NCBI RefSeq assembly: GCF_030441895.1
Contig: NZ_JARJAS010000001.1
Length of the DNA: 64,000 nucleotides
Source of the DNA: Enterococcus_D entomosocium
GTDB taxonomy: Bacteria; Bacillota; Bacilli; Lactobacillales; Enterococcaceae
Reading direction: 5' to 3' (one strand)
The position numbers and the translations under genes were made by a program. The number at the start of each line of letters is the position of its first letter. Position 1 is the first letter of the stretch. The notes under the pieces are model-generated. The model was not told the origin of the DNA, did not search any database, and was given only the letters and a program-made list of their open reading frames with translations. Of this stretch, positions 17,367 through 25,889 are shown piece after piece.

Positions 17367-17449
17367 AAAAACGTACTGCAGACAGGCTCTACCAAGGTTA
17401 GCTAAAAATAGCTGGCTTGGCGATAACTGGACTTGCGGCACGTTTTTTT
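17367..17449 (+). terminator. Terminator after the DUF2798 gene
   Basis: AACGTACTGCA pairs with TGCGGCACGTT (one mismatch, one G-T) across a long loop that contains its own stem (AGCTA/TAGCT), then seven T. A second compact hairpin, AACCCATA/TATGGGTT followed by T, lies at 17468-17495. The stretch to 17646 has no gene. Confidence 0.7.
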
Positions 17450-17646
17450 GCTTTTATAAACAACAAAAAAACCCATAGGATGGTATGGGTTTTTCTGGTT
17501 ACCCTATGAAATAGGATACAGGATGTACCTATATAGTAATATGGTGAGGTCAAAAAGGAAAGTTCAATTTTTTCATCAATACATGAAATTGATGAAAATC
17601 ACTTGTTTTTCTGACGAAAAAAACAACTTATAATTGTTTTTGCCGA

Positions 17647-17811
17647 TTAGTCTGTGTAGAAACCAATCAGTTGATACCAACGACGATGCTCAATATGGTA
17701 GGCATCAGGTGAGTACCCTGACATTGAAAAACCGATAAAGGTGATGACCAGTCCGAGAATAATAAACAACAGACTGAGAAAAACGAAAAAGCGCTTATTG
17801 ATTTTGATCAT
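17647..17811 (-). CDS. Small single-pass membrane protein
   Basis: A 54-residue protein read from the ATG that overlaps the stop codon of the upstream DUF1700 gene (ATGA overlap), preceded by GAAGG. It has a basic N-terminus, one membrane helix (about 6-29, FFVFLSLLFIILGLVITFIG) and a short outside tail rich in aromatic residues (HRRWYQLIGFY). I do not recognise the family. Translational coupling suggests it works with the DUF1700 protein in the envelope-related response controlled by the PadR regulator. Confidence 0.6.
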   Translation of the reverse strand: MIKINKRFFVFLSLLFIILGLVITFIGFSMSGYSPDAYHIEHRRWYQLIGFYTD

Positions 17812-18398
17812 AGGACTGCCTTCTTTCGATAGTTTTGAACAAATGATTTTGGCCAAACGACAAGGGAGTGGGTAAGACGTGAAAAAGGTCGGCTCATACT
17901 ATAAGTGGCGATCAGACAAAGAAGCCCTAAACCAAATAAGAAAATCCCCACGCCTAACTGACTTAAAAAGAGATAGAAACCATCCGCCATCAGCATGGGA
18001 CTTAAGACAACGCTAGCAATCCCACCGATAAACGTAGTGACACCAATCATGCCAGTGGTGAAAGGCACACACCAGATGATTATTAAAAAGCTTAGGATCA
18101 GCAAAGCGGCACTTAACAAGAGGCTGCCCCACAATGGGAAGCCTAGCACTAAGATCAAGAGCAAAAAGGGATGAAAGCGGCGGGGAATCTCTACCACGAC
18201 CTCTTCTGTTTCTGTGACTGTTTGGATCAGTTCTTTTGGGGAGCCAAGGCGTGCCACGGCTTCTTCTTCGGTGTATCCTTCTTCCATCAAATCTTCGATC
18301 ATCTCGTCATAATAGTTGATCAGCTGATGAATCTCGCTAGGTCTGACTTTTTCAGATAATTCTGCAGCCAATGCCTTGATAAAATCAACTCTGTTCAT
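17808..18398 (-). CDS. DUF1700 family membrane protein
   Basis: A 196-residue protein. Residues 1-75 are a soluble helical domain with the pattern MNRVDFIKALAAELS and YDEMIEDLMEEGYTEEEAV, characteristic of DUF1700 (PF08006) and related to bacterial permuted SHOCT-like modules; the rest holds three or four membrane helices (about 75-175). Genes of this type follow padR regulators in many Firmicutes, and here the gene overlaps padR by 14 bases and the small membrane protein gene by 4. Role unknown; membrane stress or envelope homeostasis is an inference from the usual context. Confidence 0.8.
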   Translation of the reverse strand: MNRVDFIKALAAELSEKVRPSEIHQLINYYDEMIEDLMEEGYTEEEAVARLGSPKELIQTVTETEEVVVEIPRRFHPFLLLILVLGFPLWGSLLLSAALLILSFLIIIWCVPFTTGMIGVTTFIGGIASVVLSPMLMADGFYLFLSQLGVGIFLFGLGLLCLIATYSMSRPFSRLTHSLVVWPKSFVQNYRKKAVL

Positions 18399-18711
18399 CT
18401 AGTGTTCCTCCTTTAATAAATCGCTGGATCAATGTCAATTGGGGCCAGTCGTTGGTTAAAAAATCGTCGATCCGCTGTTTGCCAAGTATGGTCAAGCGGT
18501 AATATTTTCGGGTCCGTCCTTGATGACTCTTGTTGTAAGTCTCAACCGCTCGGCTGGCTTCTAAGCGCTTCAAGATAGGGTAGAGGGTGGATTCTGAGAT
18601 TGGTAGTAAAGGAGAAATATTTTTGACTAATTCATAGCCATAAGAGTCCCCGTGCTGCAAATAGGCTAAAACACAAATTTCCAATAATCCTTTTTTTAAT
18701 TGGGCATCCAA
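18385..18711 (-). CDS. PadR-family transcriptional regulator
   Basis: A 108-residue winged-helix protein of the short PadR subfamily: LLEICVLAYLQHGDSYGYELVKNI forms the first helices, SESTLYPILKRLEA is the recognition helix region, and GRTRKYYRLT the wing. Such repressors usually regulate their own operon together with downstream membrane proteins. A perfect ATACTAT-n7-ATAGTAT palindrome just upstream of the gene matches the typical PadR-type operator, supporting autoregulation of the padR-DUF1700-small protein operon. Confidence 0.9.
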   Translation of the reverse strand: MDAQLKKGLLEICVLAYLQHGDSYGYELVKNISPLLPISESTLYPILKRLEASRAVETYNKSHQGRTRKYYRLTILGKQRIDDFLTNDWPQLTLIQRFIKGGTLDEQS

Positions 18712-18734
18712 AGGCTCTCCTCCTGTTCATATCC

Positions 18735-18755
18735 ATACTATACATTACATAGTAT
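18735..18755. promoter_or_regulatory. PadR-type operator
   Basis: ATACTAT (18735-18741) and ATAGTAT (18749-18755) form a perfect 7-bp inverted repeat with a 7-base spacer, 24 bases upstream of the padR start. Confidence 0.7.
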
Positions 18756-19023
18756 CATTTCACAAGTAGTATCAAAAAAATCAGTCTTAAGACTTAGCCG
18801 AGGAAAACAGGAAGGTTTTTTAGAAAAATGGTCAAAAATATAAAACAAAATTAAGAAATTCGGCAGAAAGTATATGTTAACGTTCTCTTTTTTGTTAAAG
18901 TAGAAGTATGCAGATTACTTTCAGTAAGAAAATTGGGTGTTGGTGGCGTTTCACTGGAAGAAAGCAAGTGAGAGTAGAGGAGCGTTAGCGAGAGCTGATC
19001 GCCTCAAGAAAGGAAGGGGTATT
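18756..19023 (+). promoter_or_regulatory. Upstream region of the TetR gene
   Basis: Contains a weak promoter candidate, TTAACG (18877-18882), 18 bases, TAGAAG (18901-18906), overlapped by a direct repeat TGTTAAC/TGTTAAA that could be an operator. The following 115-base leader has a small CACT/AGTG hairpin and ends in GGAAGGGG before the start codon. No other gene is seen here. Confidence 0.35.
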
Positions 19024-19638
19024 ATGAGAAAAGCAACGATTACGAAAAAATATTTGATCAACTGTTTAAAAAAATATCTGGTGGAATATCTTTATCGGCC
19101 AATCACTGTCCGCGACATTGCTAAATATGCACGAACATCGACCCAACCAATCTATTTGAATTTTTCAAACATGCAAAATTATAAACAGGCAATGGTCGAT
19201 GATGTCTTCCATGACATTCATGAAGCAAAAAAAGAGACGGTGATGACACTGGATCCTCTATACTGTTTTTGGCATGACTATTACGTGTTCGCCAGTCGCA
19301 ATCGAGCCCTCTTTTTTGCATTATTTTTAAATGATATTGGTTGTGGTCCCTACATAAAAGAGTGTTCTTTTGCATATTTTCAAGAAGCAATCGCTGAATC
19401 AGCTGTTTTTCAATGCGAGCAAGAAAACGATCTGAGGAAATATCATGAAGAAGCCTTGATTTTTTTTAGCGGTTTGGTATTGCTGTTTATTCGTGAAGGG
19501 TGTACTGACGGCAACAAGGATTTTATAAAAGATACCATGGAGTATTGGGAACGAATGTTAAAGAAAGCAAAAGGCGTGACGCGAGACCAGGGTCGGCAAG
19601 GATTATTAGAGGTCGGTACGTTTGCTGTAGAGGAATAG
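19024..19638 (+). CDS. TetR-family transcriptional regulator
   Basis: A 204-residue protein started at ATG 19024 behind GGAAGGGG; the frame is open 29 codons further upstream but without a ribosome-binding site. Residues 5-55 form a TetR HTH (PITVRDIAKYARTSTQPIYL, with the tyrosine-rich recognition helix), and the remainder is an all-helical ligand domain without a recognisable subfamily signature. No target gene can be assigned: the next genes are on the other strand and convergent with it, so it may act only on itself or on distant genes. Confidence 0.8.
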   Translation: MRKATITKKYLINCLKKYLVEYLYRPITVRDIAKYARTSTQPIYLNFSNMQNYKQAMVDDVFHDIHEAKKETVMTLDPLYCFWHDYYVFASRNRALFFALFLNDIGCGPYIKECSFAYFQEAIAESAVFQCEQENDLRKYHEEALIFFSGLVLLFIREGCTDGNKDFIKDTMEYWERMLKKAKGVTRDQGRQGLLEVGTFAVEE

Positions 19639-19683
19639 GTACTTGAAATCAAGCATTAAAATAAATATCTGAATATTTTGACA

Positions 19684-19731
19684 CCAAAAAACCGTTAGTG
19701 ATTAAACATTCTTCACTGACGGTTTTTATTG
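19684..19731. terminator. Bidirectional terminator between tetR and the sensor kinase
   Basis: AAAACCGTTAGTGA pairs with TCACTGACGGTTTT (one mismatch), flanked by A and T tracts, so it serves both convergent transcripts. Its right end reaches the last codon of the kinase gene. Confidence 0.82.
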
Positions 19732-21417
19732 AGGAGGTAAGTCTTGCGGTATGAGTAGAACAATTGTGGTGTTTTCACCTTTTACTGATTGAATCGATAA
19801 GGAAGCTTGCGTGCCATAGTACAATGCTAGCCGTTGGCGTACATTGTTGATACCATAATGTTGATCAGAAGGTTCCTCCAGTTGTTTTAGCTGTTCAGGA
19901 TCAATCCCGGGACCATTGTCTTGAATCTCAAACCGTAGCCATTGTCCTTCTTTGAGGCAGCGGATCGTCAATACCCCTCTGCGGTCATCTTCAATATGAT
20001 CAAGCCCATGAAAGACGGCATTCTCGACAAACGGCTGCAAGAGCAGATGGATCATCGGATACTCATCGATATCTGAGTCAATTTCGAGGACTAAATCAAA
20101 GGAATGGTGATGCATTTTTTGCTGGATTTTAGCATAGGTGATTGTTAGATCGAGTTCTTTGGTGATGGATAGCCGGTTGGATCCTTGGTTTAGGCTGAGA
20201 CGGTAGAATCGAGACAGCAGCTGAGCCATCTCACGGATCTCGTGATTGCCGTTTAGTGTGGCAGTATTGCTGATCAGTGCTAAGGAATTATAAAAGAAAT
20301 GCGGATTGATCTGGGCTTGCAGAGCCCGCAATTCGTATTCTTTTTGTTTCAATTCGGCTTCATATACTTCATTGATCAGCTCAGCGATTTTATCTAGCAT
20401 TTTTTGAAAATTGGTGTATAACTGTCCGACTTCATCTTTTGAAGAATATGTGTGCTGGATTTTGAATTGATCCATTGATAAAGAGGCCATTTGCTGGGTC
20501 AAAGAGTTGATCGGCTGTACCACGGTTTTAGCCAACCACCAGCTGGATAAAACCAATATCATTAATACAAAACCAAAGATAATAAGTGCCGCACCAACTA
20601 GATACAGTAAACTGCTGAAAAATGACTGTGCGGTTTTAACAAAAACGATTTGCCAATGATTATCCAGCAGTACAGGTGCCTCTTCAATAACTGCGTTTCC
20701 AACCAGCCACTGTTTTTGAGTACGTTGCTGCTTCGTCAAATAATCAATGCGGTAAAGCGTCTGCCCGGTCTCTGACTGAATCGTCAAATCATAAGGCTCC
20801 TCAGTGACTGCATCAAGATTCGTGAACAATGCTGCTCGATCGATGGTTAAAACGATGTAGTTTAAGGAATCTGCGGTATGGCCTTTTAAAAAAAGGTTGG
20901 TATAAAAAGAAAGTTCCTCCCGTTCTTTGTCAAAATACGTTCGAATCTCGGTCGAAGGTTTTTCTTTTAGAAAAGGCAGTGCTGTATCAGCCGTGATTTT
21001 TTTGACGTATTGCCCATGATCATAAAGATCGATCGTGGTGTATAGCGTGATGCCTTTAATATCTGCTTGCGGAAAACGAACACTGTGAAACAAAGGCACG
21101 ATCGTATTTTGAAAGAGATTGTATTGATCAAAGTTTGAGAAGCGTTGACTAGAAAGCTCTTGCGTCAAGGCGGTATTGTTGGCTAAAAAGAGCAGGCTGT
21201 CCCGATAGGTGTGGATCTTGCTTTCTAACTGATAGCTGATACTTTTGAGATTATCGGAGTAAGCACTTTTTTCCTGCTGTTGGATAAAGGCTCGGATGAT
21301 AGCTACCCCGACAAAGGTCAAAACGATCAGAGGAACAATGCTTGAAAGAATTGAAATAAGGGCGATCTTTTTTTGAAAACGAAAATTTTTAACACAATCG
21401 TGGACTTTTCTTAACAA
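19726..21417 (-). CDS. YesM-type sensor histidine kinase
   Basis: A 563-residue membrane kinase. Helix 1 is at about 18-43, an extracellular Cache-like sensor domain at about 44-265, helix 2 at about 268-297, a HAMP linker (TVVQPINSLTQQMASLSM...) follows, then the His-kinase module with the phospho-accepting histidine in LQAQINPHFFYNSLALI and an HATPase domain (PFVENAVFHGLDH N-box; DNGPGIDP G1-box). This is the LytS/YesM class that pairs with AraC-type response regulators to control oligosaccharide ABC transporters. TTG start behind GAGAGG, overlapping the regulator gene by 7 bases. Confidence 0.92.
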   Translation of the reverse strand: MLRKVHDCVKNFRFQKKIALISILSSIVPLIVLTFVGVAIIRAFIQQQEKSAYSDNLKSISYQLESKIHTYRDSLLFLANNTALTQELSSQRFSNFDQYNLFQNTIVPLFHSVRFPQADIKGITLYTTIDLYDHGQYVKKITADTALPFLKEKPSTEIRTYFDKEREELSFYTNLFLKGHTADSLNYIVLTIDRAALFTNLDAVTEEPYDLTIQSETGQTLYRIDYLTKQQRTQKQWLVGNAVIEEAPVLLDNHWQIVFVKTAQSFFSSLLYLVGAALIIFGFVLMILVLSSWWLAKTVVQPINSLTQQMASLSMDQFKIQHTYSSKDEVGQLYTNFQKMLDKIAELINEVYEAELKQKEYELRALQAQINPHFFYNSLALISNTATLNGNHEIREMAQLLSRFYRLSLNQGSNRLSITKELDLTITYAKIQQKMHHHSFDLVLEIDSDIDEYPMIHLLLQPFVENAVFHGLDHIEDDRRGVLTIRCLKEGQWLRFEIQDNGPGIDPEQLKQLEEPSDQHYGINNVRQRLALYYGTQASLSIQSVKGENTTIVLLIPQDLPPQ

Positions 21418-22916
21418 GAGGGACCTCTCTTTCTATACGCATCCGGCGTCATTCCGACAATTTCTCGGAACGTTTTGCAAAAATAGGAATAATGATTAAA
21501 GCCAACTTGTTTGGAGATAGTTCGAATGCTGCAGTTCGAGTTCTTTAAACGCTTCTGAGCCTGTTTGATACGGTAAGACTTGATGTATTTGGTGATACCC
21601 ATGCCTTCAGAAGTACTGAATAATTCGCTTAGGTAGTTAGGATTGATATTGACTTCCTTTGCTAACCGATCCAAGCTCAACTCTTGGTGAAAATGAGCGA
21701 ATACATAGGATTTTACTTGGCGCACATAGTCATTTGACTGGCTCCCGTTGATTTGAAGCAATGCATCATGGATATAATGGAAGAGGGCATCAAAAATATC
21801 CGCAATTAGTTGCAGACTTGGCGCTTCCAGTATTTTTCCAATCTGATTAGCGCCACACTCCGCATCAAAAGTGATCGTGCACTGATCGAGGATTGTTTGA
21901 TAAAAGGTCGCAAAATAAAACTTGGCATTGGTTGGTTCCTCACGTCCATTTGTTTCAAAGCAGTCGAAAACTGTTTTCACAAGCGCGTGGGCTTTTTTAC
22001 TTTCGTATTGATTCACATACGAAACGGTTTTTTCGAAAAGCGCTTTCTTGACGATGTAGTGATCTCCCGGAAGCAGCTGGCAGATTTTCCCTTTGTTTTG
22101 CTGATAAAAAGACCGCTGACTGGTTCTCAGTAAGTCATGATAGGTGCCATACACCCCTGAATGGTGGGGAACTGGTCCGCTGTCAAAAAGTGTTATTTTT
22201 TGCTGAAACTGTTCGGAAAAATAGGTAGTTAAGTTGTTTTTTCGCTCTTCGATTTCCCTTTTTGGCAAAGGTTCGTTAAAAAAGAGCAGTTGTGCTGGAG
22301 CTAAAAACAAACTGAACATTTCAGGAAATGCAGCAGATAGCGAAGGGACAAAATCCGGCGCATTCCAAGAATCCAGCGGCCAAGTAACGAGAAAAAAAGA
22401 GGGATGAGTCTTAAAAAAATCTTGTGCAATCGATTGCTCTTCCTTCGGCAGTGAATGCCAAGGATAGCCATAAAAAAGTTTACTCAAAATCTCTTTCAAG
22501 TAATGGGTTTGTGCGATTGTTTTTGTGTAAGCGCGCTGCTTTTGTTGATCAATAAAAAGAATGATTTTATTTATTTGTTCATAAAAATCATCAGGGTCGA
22601 TTGGTTTTAAGAGGTAGTCAACCGCTTGTAACTGTATGGCTTTTTTTACATAATGAAAATCTTCAAAGCCGCTGATAAACATCACAGGAATTTCAGGAAC
22701 TGCTTCTTTGATTCTCGCTACGAGGGCATGTCCATCCATAAAGGGCATCTTTACGTCGGTAATTATCAAGTCAAAGGGCTGTTTCTGAAAAAGTTGCCAG
22801 GCTTCGCGGCCATTTTTGGCTTCTTCGATCAGCCATTCTTTTTCATGCTGACTCAAGAAGTATTTGATCACTTCTCTTTGATCGTAGCTGTCATCAGCAA
22901 GCAGCAGTCGGTACAT
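21411..22916 (-). CDS. YesN-type response regulator with AraC DNA-binding domain
   Basis: A 501-residue regulator. The receiver domain (1-120) has the acidic pair DD8-9, the phospho-acceptor D54 in LIITDVKMPFMDG and K104 in YLLKPID. A long middle region of no recognised fold follows, and residues about 395-495 hold two AraC-type HTH motifs (LSLDRLAKEVNINPNYLSEL and SIRTISKQVGFNHYSYFCKT) with GMTPDAYRK at the end. It is transcribed with the kinase, divergently from the binding-protein operon, which is its most likely target. Confidence 0.92.
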   Translation of the reverse strand: MYRLLLADDSYDQREVIKYFLSQHEKEWLIEEAKNGREAWQLFQKQPFDLIITDVKMPFMDGHALVARIKEAVPEIPVMFISGFEDFHYVKKAIQLQAVDYLLKPIDPDDFYEQINKIILFIDQQKQRAYTKTIAQTHYLKEILSKLFYGYPWHSLPKEEQSIAQDFFKTHPSFFLVTWPLDSWNAPDFVPSLSAAFPEMFSLFLAPAQLLFFNEPLPKREIEERKNNLTTYFSEQFQQKITLFDSGPVPHHSGVYGTYHDLLRTSQRSFYQQNKGKICQLLPGDHYIVKKALFEKTVSYVNQYESKKAHALVKTVFDCFETNGREEPTNAKFYFATFYQTILDQCTITFDAECGANQIGKILEAPSLQLIADIFDALFHYIHDALLQINGSQSNDYVRQVKSYVFAHFHQELSLDRLAKEVNINPNYLSELFSTSEGMGITKYIKSYRIKQAQKRLKNSNCSIRTISKQVGFNHYSYFCKTFREIVGMTPDAYRKRGPSC

Positions 22917-23007
22917 GGTTTTCGCCGTCCTTTCGTATAGAGAAAATTACGCAGTCGCTTCTTCTTTCTATAGTAAGCGATAAACAAAAAAAGCAACAGA
23001 GCGAATT

Positions 23008-23089
23008 TGTAAACGTTTTATTTTTCTGGAAATCGTGCTATGAATCTGAAAAAAGTGCTATATTTTCTGTGGAAGCGATTGCGTATAAT
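23008..23089 (+). promoter_or_regulatory. Promoter region of the oligosaccharide transporter operon with cre-like sites
   Basis: TATAAT (23084-23089) lacks a good -35 hexamer at the right distance, as expected for a promoter needing an activator such as the divergent YesN-like regulator. TGGAAGCGATTGCG (23070-23083) is a one-mismatch cre site abutting the -10. TGTAAACGTTTTAT (23008-23021) is a second, weaker cre candidate. Confidence 0.55.
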
Positions 23090-23121
23090 AAGGATATCAA
23101 AAAAGTTTGAGGAGGAAAACA

Positions 23122-24792
23122 ATGAAATTTAGGCGGGGGACAGCAATGTTAACAGCAGTTGCTTCAGCACTTATTATGACAGGATGCAGTTCAGAAGAAG
23201 CAAAGACCAATGAAAATGGGGATACCGTGATTACGATCGGACGCCAGACCGCACCGAACTCGAAACTGCCTGAGGGGGATTCTTACAGCAATAACGCATA
23301 TACTCGATTGATTCAAGAACGCTTGGGCATCGAGCTGGAGAGTGCCTTTGAAGCCCATGGGGAAGACTATGATCGTCAAGTATCGCTAGCGATCGCTTCA
23401 GGGGAACTACCGGATACGATGATCGTCGGATCAAGAGATGAATTGGAAGAATTAGTTAACAATGATTTAGTGGAAGACTTGACCGAAGTATTTGAGGAGC
23501 ATGCCGACGATTTTCTAAAAGACATCTATGATTCGTTTGATGGGATTCAGTTAGAAGCAGCCACGTTTGATGATCGCTTGATGGCGATCCCATCTACTAG
23601 CGATGACTTCGGGCCCAATCTTGTCTGGTTGCGCCAGGACTGGCTAGATGAGCTAGGTATTGAACTGGATAAAGATGGCAATCGCTCAATTACATTGGAT
23701 GAGTTGAAGGAAACAGCGATTGCTTTTCAAGAAAATGATTTAGCCAATACCGGAAAAGCAGTTGGTTTGCCATTGGCCTTCTGGTTGTCTTCGCCAAATC
23801 ATGGCGGCACGGCATATACCGGAACAGCCATCATGAATGCGTTTGGAGCCTACCCAAAATCGTATCTCCAAGATGAGAATGGGCAGATGTTTTATGGATC
23901 CAATACGCCAGAAATGAAAGAAGCACTAACGTTACTGAAGGACTGGCAAGATGAAGGGTTCATGGATCCGCAATTTGGTACCCGCACGTATGACGATATC
24001 CATGCCATGATGGTTAATGGAGAAACGGGCATCGCTTTTGGTCCTTGGCACATGCCTGACTGGGGGTTAGTACAAGCCAAACAAAATGATCCAAATGCTG
24101 AATTTGTTCCTTATGCCCTTGAAAATGCTAACGGCGATGGAGGGGTCAATGCCGTGGCTAACCGCGGCACTGGGCAATACATCGTGGTGCGCAAAGGTTT
24201 TTCTGAGCCGGAAAAAATCATGGAGATGATCAATCTGATTTATGGTGAAGTTGCCAACTCGGAGGATATTGAAACTGAGTTTCCGGAAATTTATGACTAT
24301 GCGAAAGTGGATGTCGATGGGACGGTTCGTCCATGGAATGTTGTTTTCTTAAAAGCCTATAGTGAGATTGATGATGCAGTAGAAGCTTCCAAGGCGGCGG
24401 TTGGCGAAACATCTATCGAGGATATCTCCAACTTCTTCATCAAAGAAAACGCCGAAAAAATCAAGCAATATCTGGATAGCCCTGAAGAAACTGATCCGGT
24501 GGACTGGACCCGCTATGCCTCTCGCTATTTAGCCGTCAATAATGTGATGGGCGGTATCAGAGAGCAAGGACGCTTGAATGAAGTGAAACCACCGCGTTTT
24601 GATTCGATCAAAGCCAATGAACGAAACGGCGCACAAGTAGGGAAACTGGAGGAAGAGACCTTCATTAAGTTTATCACTGGAGAAGAACCCCTGGAAAACT
24701 TCGACAACTATGTTGAAACCTGGAATAGCCAAGGTGGGACAGCCATACTTGAAGAAATGCAAGAAGTAGTAGATCAGCGAGCAGATAATTAA
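23122..24792 (+). CDS. Lipoprotein substrate-binding protein of an oligosaccharide ABC transporter (LplA/YtcQ type)
   Basis: A 556-residue extracellular binding protein. The signal peptide ends in the lipobox LIMTGC with the lipidated cysteine at 22 (start at ATG 23122 behind AGGAGG). The mature part is a family 1 solute-binding fold with RQTAPNSKLPEGDSYSNNAY near the N-terminus, typical of the large LplA/YtcQ/YesO-like group that accompanies YesMN two-component systems. It captures an oligosaccharide and hands it to the two permeases encoded downstream. The substrate cannot be read from sequence; the pullulanase in the same operon points to branched alpha-glucan oligosaccharides. A strong hairpin separates it from the permease genes. 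Confidence 0.92.
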   Translation: MKFRRGTAMLTAVASALIMTGCSSEEAKTNENGDTVITIGRQTAPNSKLPEGDSYSNNAYTRLIQERLGIELESAFEAHGEDYDRQVSLAIASGELPDTMIVGSRDELEELVNNDLVEDLTEVFEEHADDFLKDIYDSFDGIQLEAATFDDRLMAIPSTSDDFGPNLVWLRQDWLDELGIELDKDGNRSITLDELKETAIAFQENDLANTGKAVGLPLAFWLSSPNHGGTAYTGTAIMNAFGAYPKSYLQDENGQMFYGSNTPEMKEALTLLKDWQDEGFMDPQFGTRTYDDIHAMMVNGETGIAFGPWHMPDWGLVQAKQNDPNAEFVPYALENANGDGGVNAVANRGTGQYIVVRKGFSEPEKIMEMINLIYGEVANSEDIETEFPEIYDYAKVDVDGTVRPWNVVFLKAYSEIDDAVEASKAAVGETSIEDISNFFIKENAEKIKQYLDSPEETDPVDWTRYASRYLAVNNVMGGIREQGRLNEVKPPRFDSIKANERNGAQVGKLEEETFIKFITGEEPLENFDNYVETWNSQGGTAILEEMQEVVDQRADN

Positions 24793-24823
24793 GCGGCCAC
24801 TCCAGCGGTTCTGACACTCGTCT

Positions 24824-24895
24824 TTCGAACAAAGAAAAGCAAGGTTGTATGCAGGAAAACCGACTGCAGGTGCCTTTTCTTTGTTCGAATTTTTT
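24824..24895 (+). terminator. Partial terminator between binding protein and permease genes
   Basis: TTCGAACAAAGAAAAG pairs perfectly with CTTTTCTTTGTTCGAA around a loop that itself contains CTGCAGG/CTGCAGG-like pairing, followed by six T. Placement inside the operon suggests it limits permease expression relative to the abundant binding protein. Confidence 0.8.
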
Positions 24896-24940
24896 CATCA
24901 AGCGGCTGGTGAGGCAAAAAATTTATGGAGGAGTAAGTAA

Positions 24941-25873
24941 ATGGAACTTTCTGTTGAAAAAGAAAGCAAAAAAGAAAAGAAAAAGTGGTTTTCTCGAGAT
25001 CAGCTTTTCTTTCTAGGGATGATTTTACCAGGCATCATTTTTATTTTGATTTTTTCTTATGGTCCTATGTTTGGGTTGTTGATGGCATTTCAAGATTATG
25101 TGCCAGCGAAAGGTGTATTTGGTTCTGAATTTGTGGGATTCGAGCACTTTCGCTATTTGTTCAGTTTACCGGATATTTTCTTAGTAACTAAAAACACGAT
25201 TTTCATCGCTTTCTGGAAAATTGTCTTTAATACGATCGTACCGATTCTTTTTGCGATTCTATTAAATGAAGTACGTGTAAAGTGGATGAAACGCTCCATT
25301 CAGACCATCGTATATTTGCCCCATTTTCTTTCATGGGTCATATTGGCTTCAGTAGTGGTCAATTTATTCAGTCTTGATGGAACGGTGAATCAGATTTTAC
25401 AAAACTTTGGTGTAGAACCATTAAACTTTTTGGGTAGTAATCAGCTGTTTCCTCGTTTGCTGATCGGGACCGATGTTTGGAAAAGTTTTGGTTACAGTTC
25501 AATCGTGTACCTTGCTGCCATTACCTCGATTGATCCGGGATTATATGAAGCAGCAACGATGGATGGTGCTTCTTGGTCAAAAAAAGTCTGGCACGTAACC
25601 CTGCCGGGGATGATGCCTTTTATTTTGCTGATGACGATTTTGTCGCTGCCTAATATCTTGAATGCCGGCTTCGACCAAATTTATAACCTGTATTCTCCGG
25701 TTGTGTATCAAAGCGGCGATATTATCGATACCTATGTCTACCGAATCGGTCTGATCGGTAGAGACTATAGCTTAGGAACCGCCGTTGGTCTGGTCAAATC
25801 GGTGATCGGTCTATTCTTGATTTGGTCTTCCAACAAAATTGCGGAGAAGAAGACTGACAGAGTGATGTTTTAA
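24941..25873 (+). CDS. ABC sugar permease (LplB/YteP type)
   Basis: A 310-residue inner-membrane permease with a basic N-terminus and six predicted helices. The EAA loop that contacts the ATPase is seen in YEAATMDGASWSKKVWHVTL. PMFGLLMAFQDYVPAKG near residue 45 is characteristic of the LplB subgroup. It pairs with the next gene to form the channel of the importer. No ATPase gene is present nearby, so a shared MsmX-like ATPase elsewhere must energise it. GGAGGAG lies 9 bases before the ATG. Confidence 0.92.
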   Translation: MELSVEKESKKEKKKWFSRDQLFFLGMILPGIIFILIFSYGPMFGLLMAFQDYVPAKGVFGSEFVGFEHFRYLFSLPDIFLVTKNTIFIAFWKIVFNTIVPILFAILLNEVRVKWMKRSIQTIVYLPHFLSWVILASVVVNLFSLDGTVNQILQNFGVEPLNFLGSNQLFPRLLIGTDVWKSFGYSSIVYLAAITSIDPGLYEAATMDGASWSKKVWHVTLPGMMPFILLMTILSLPNILNAGFDQIYNLYSPVVYQSGDIIDTYVYRIGLIGRDYSLGTAVGLVKSVIGLFLIWSSNKIAEKKTDRVMF

Positions 25874-25889
25874 GGAAAGGAAAAAAGAG

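Noticed and set aside
18937..19023. Longer N-terminus for the TetR regulator
   Set aside because: The upstream start lacks a ribosome-binding site, while ATG 19024 has GGAAGGGG at good spacing and gives a normal TetR N-terminus.
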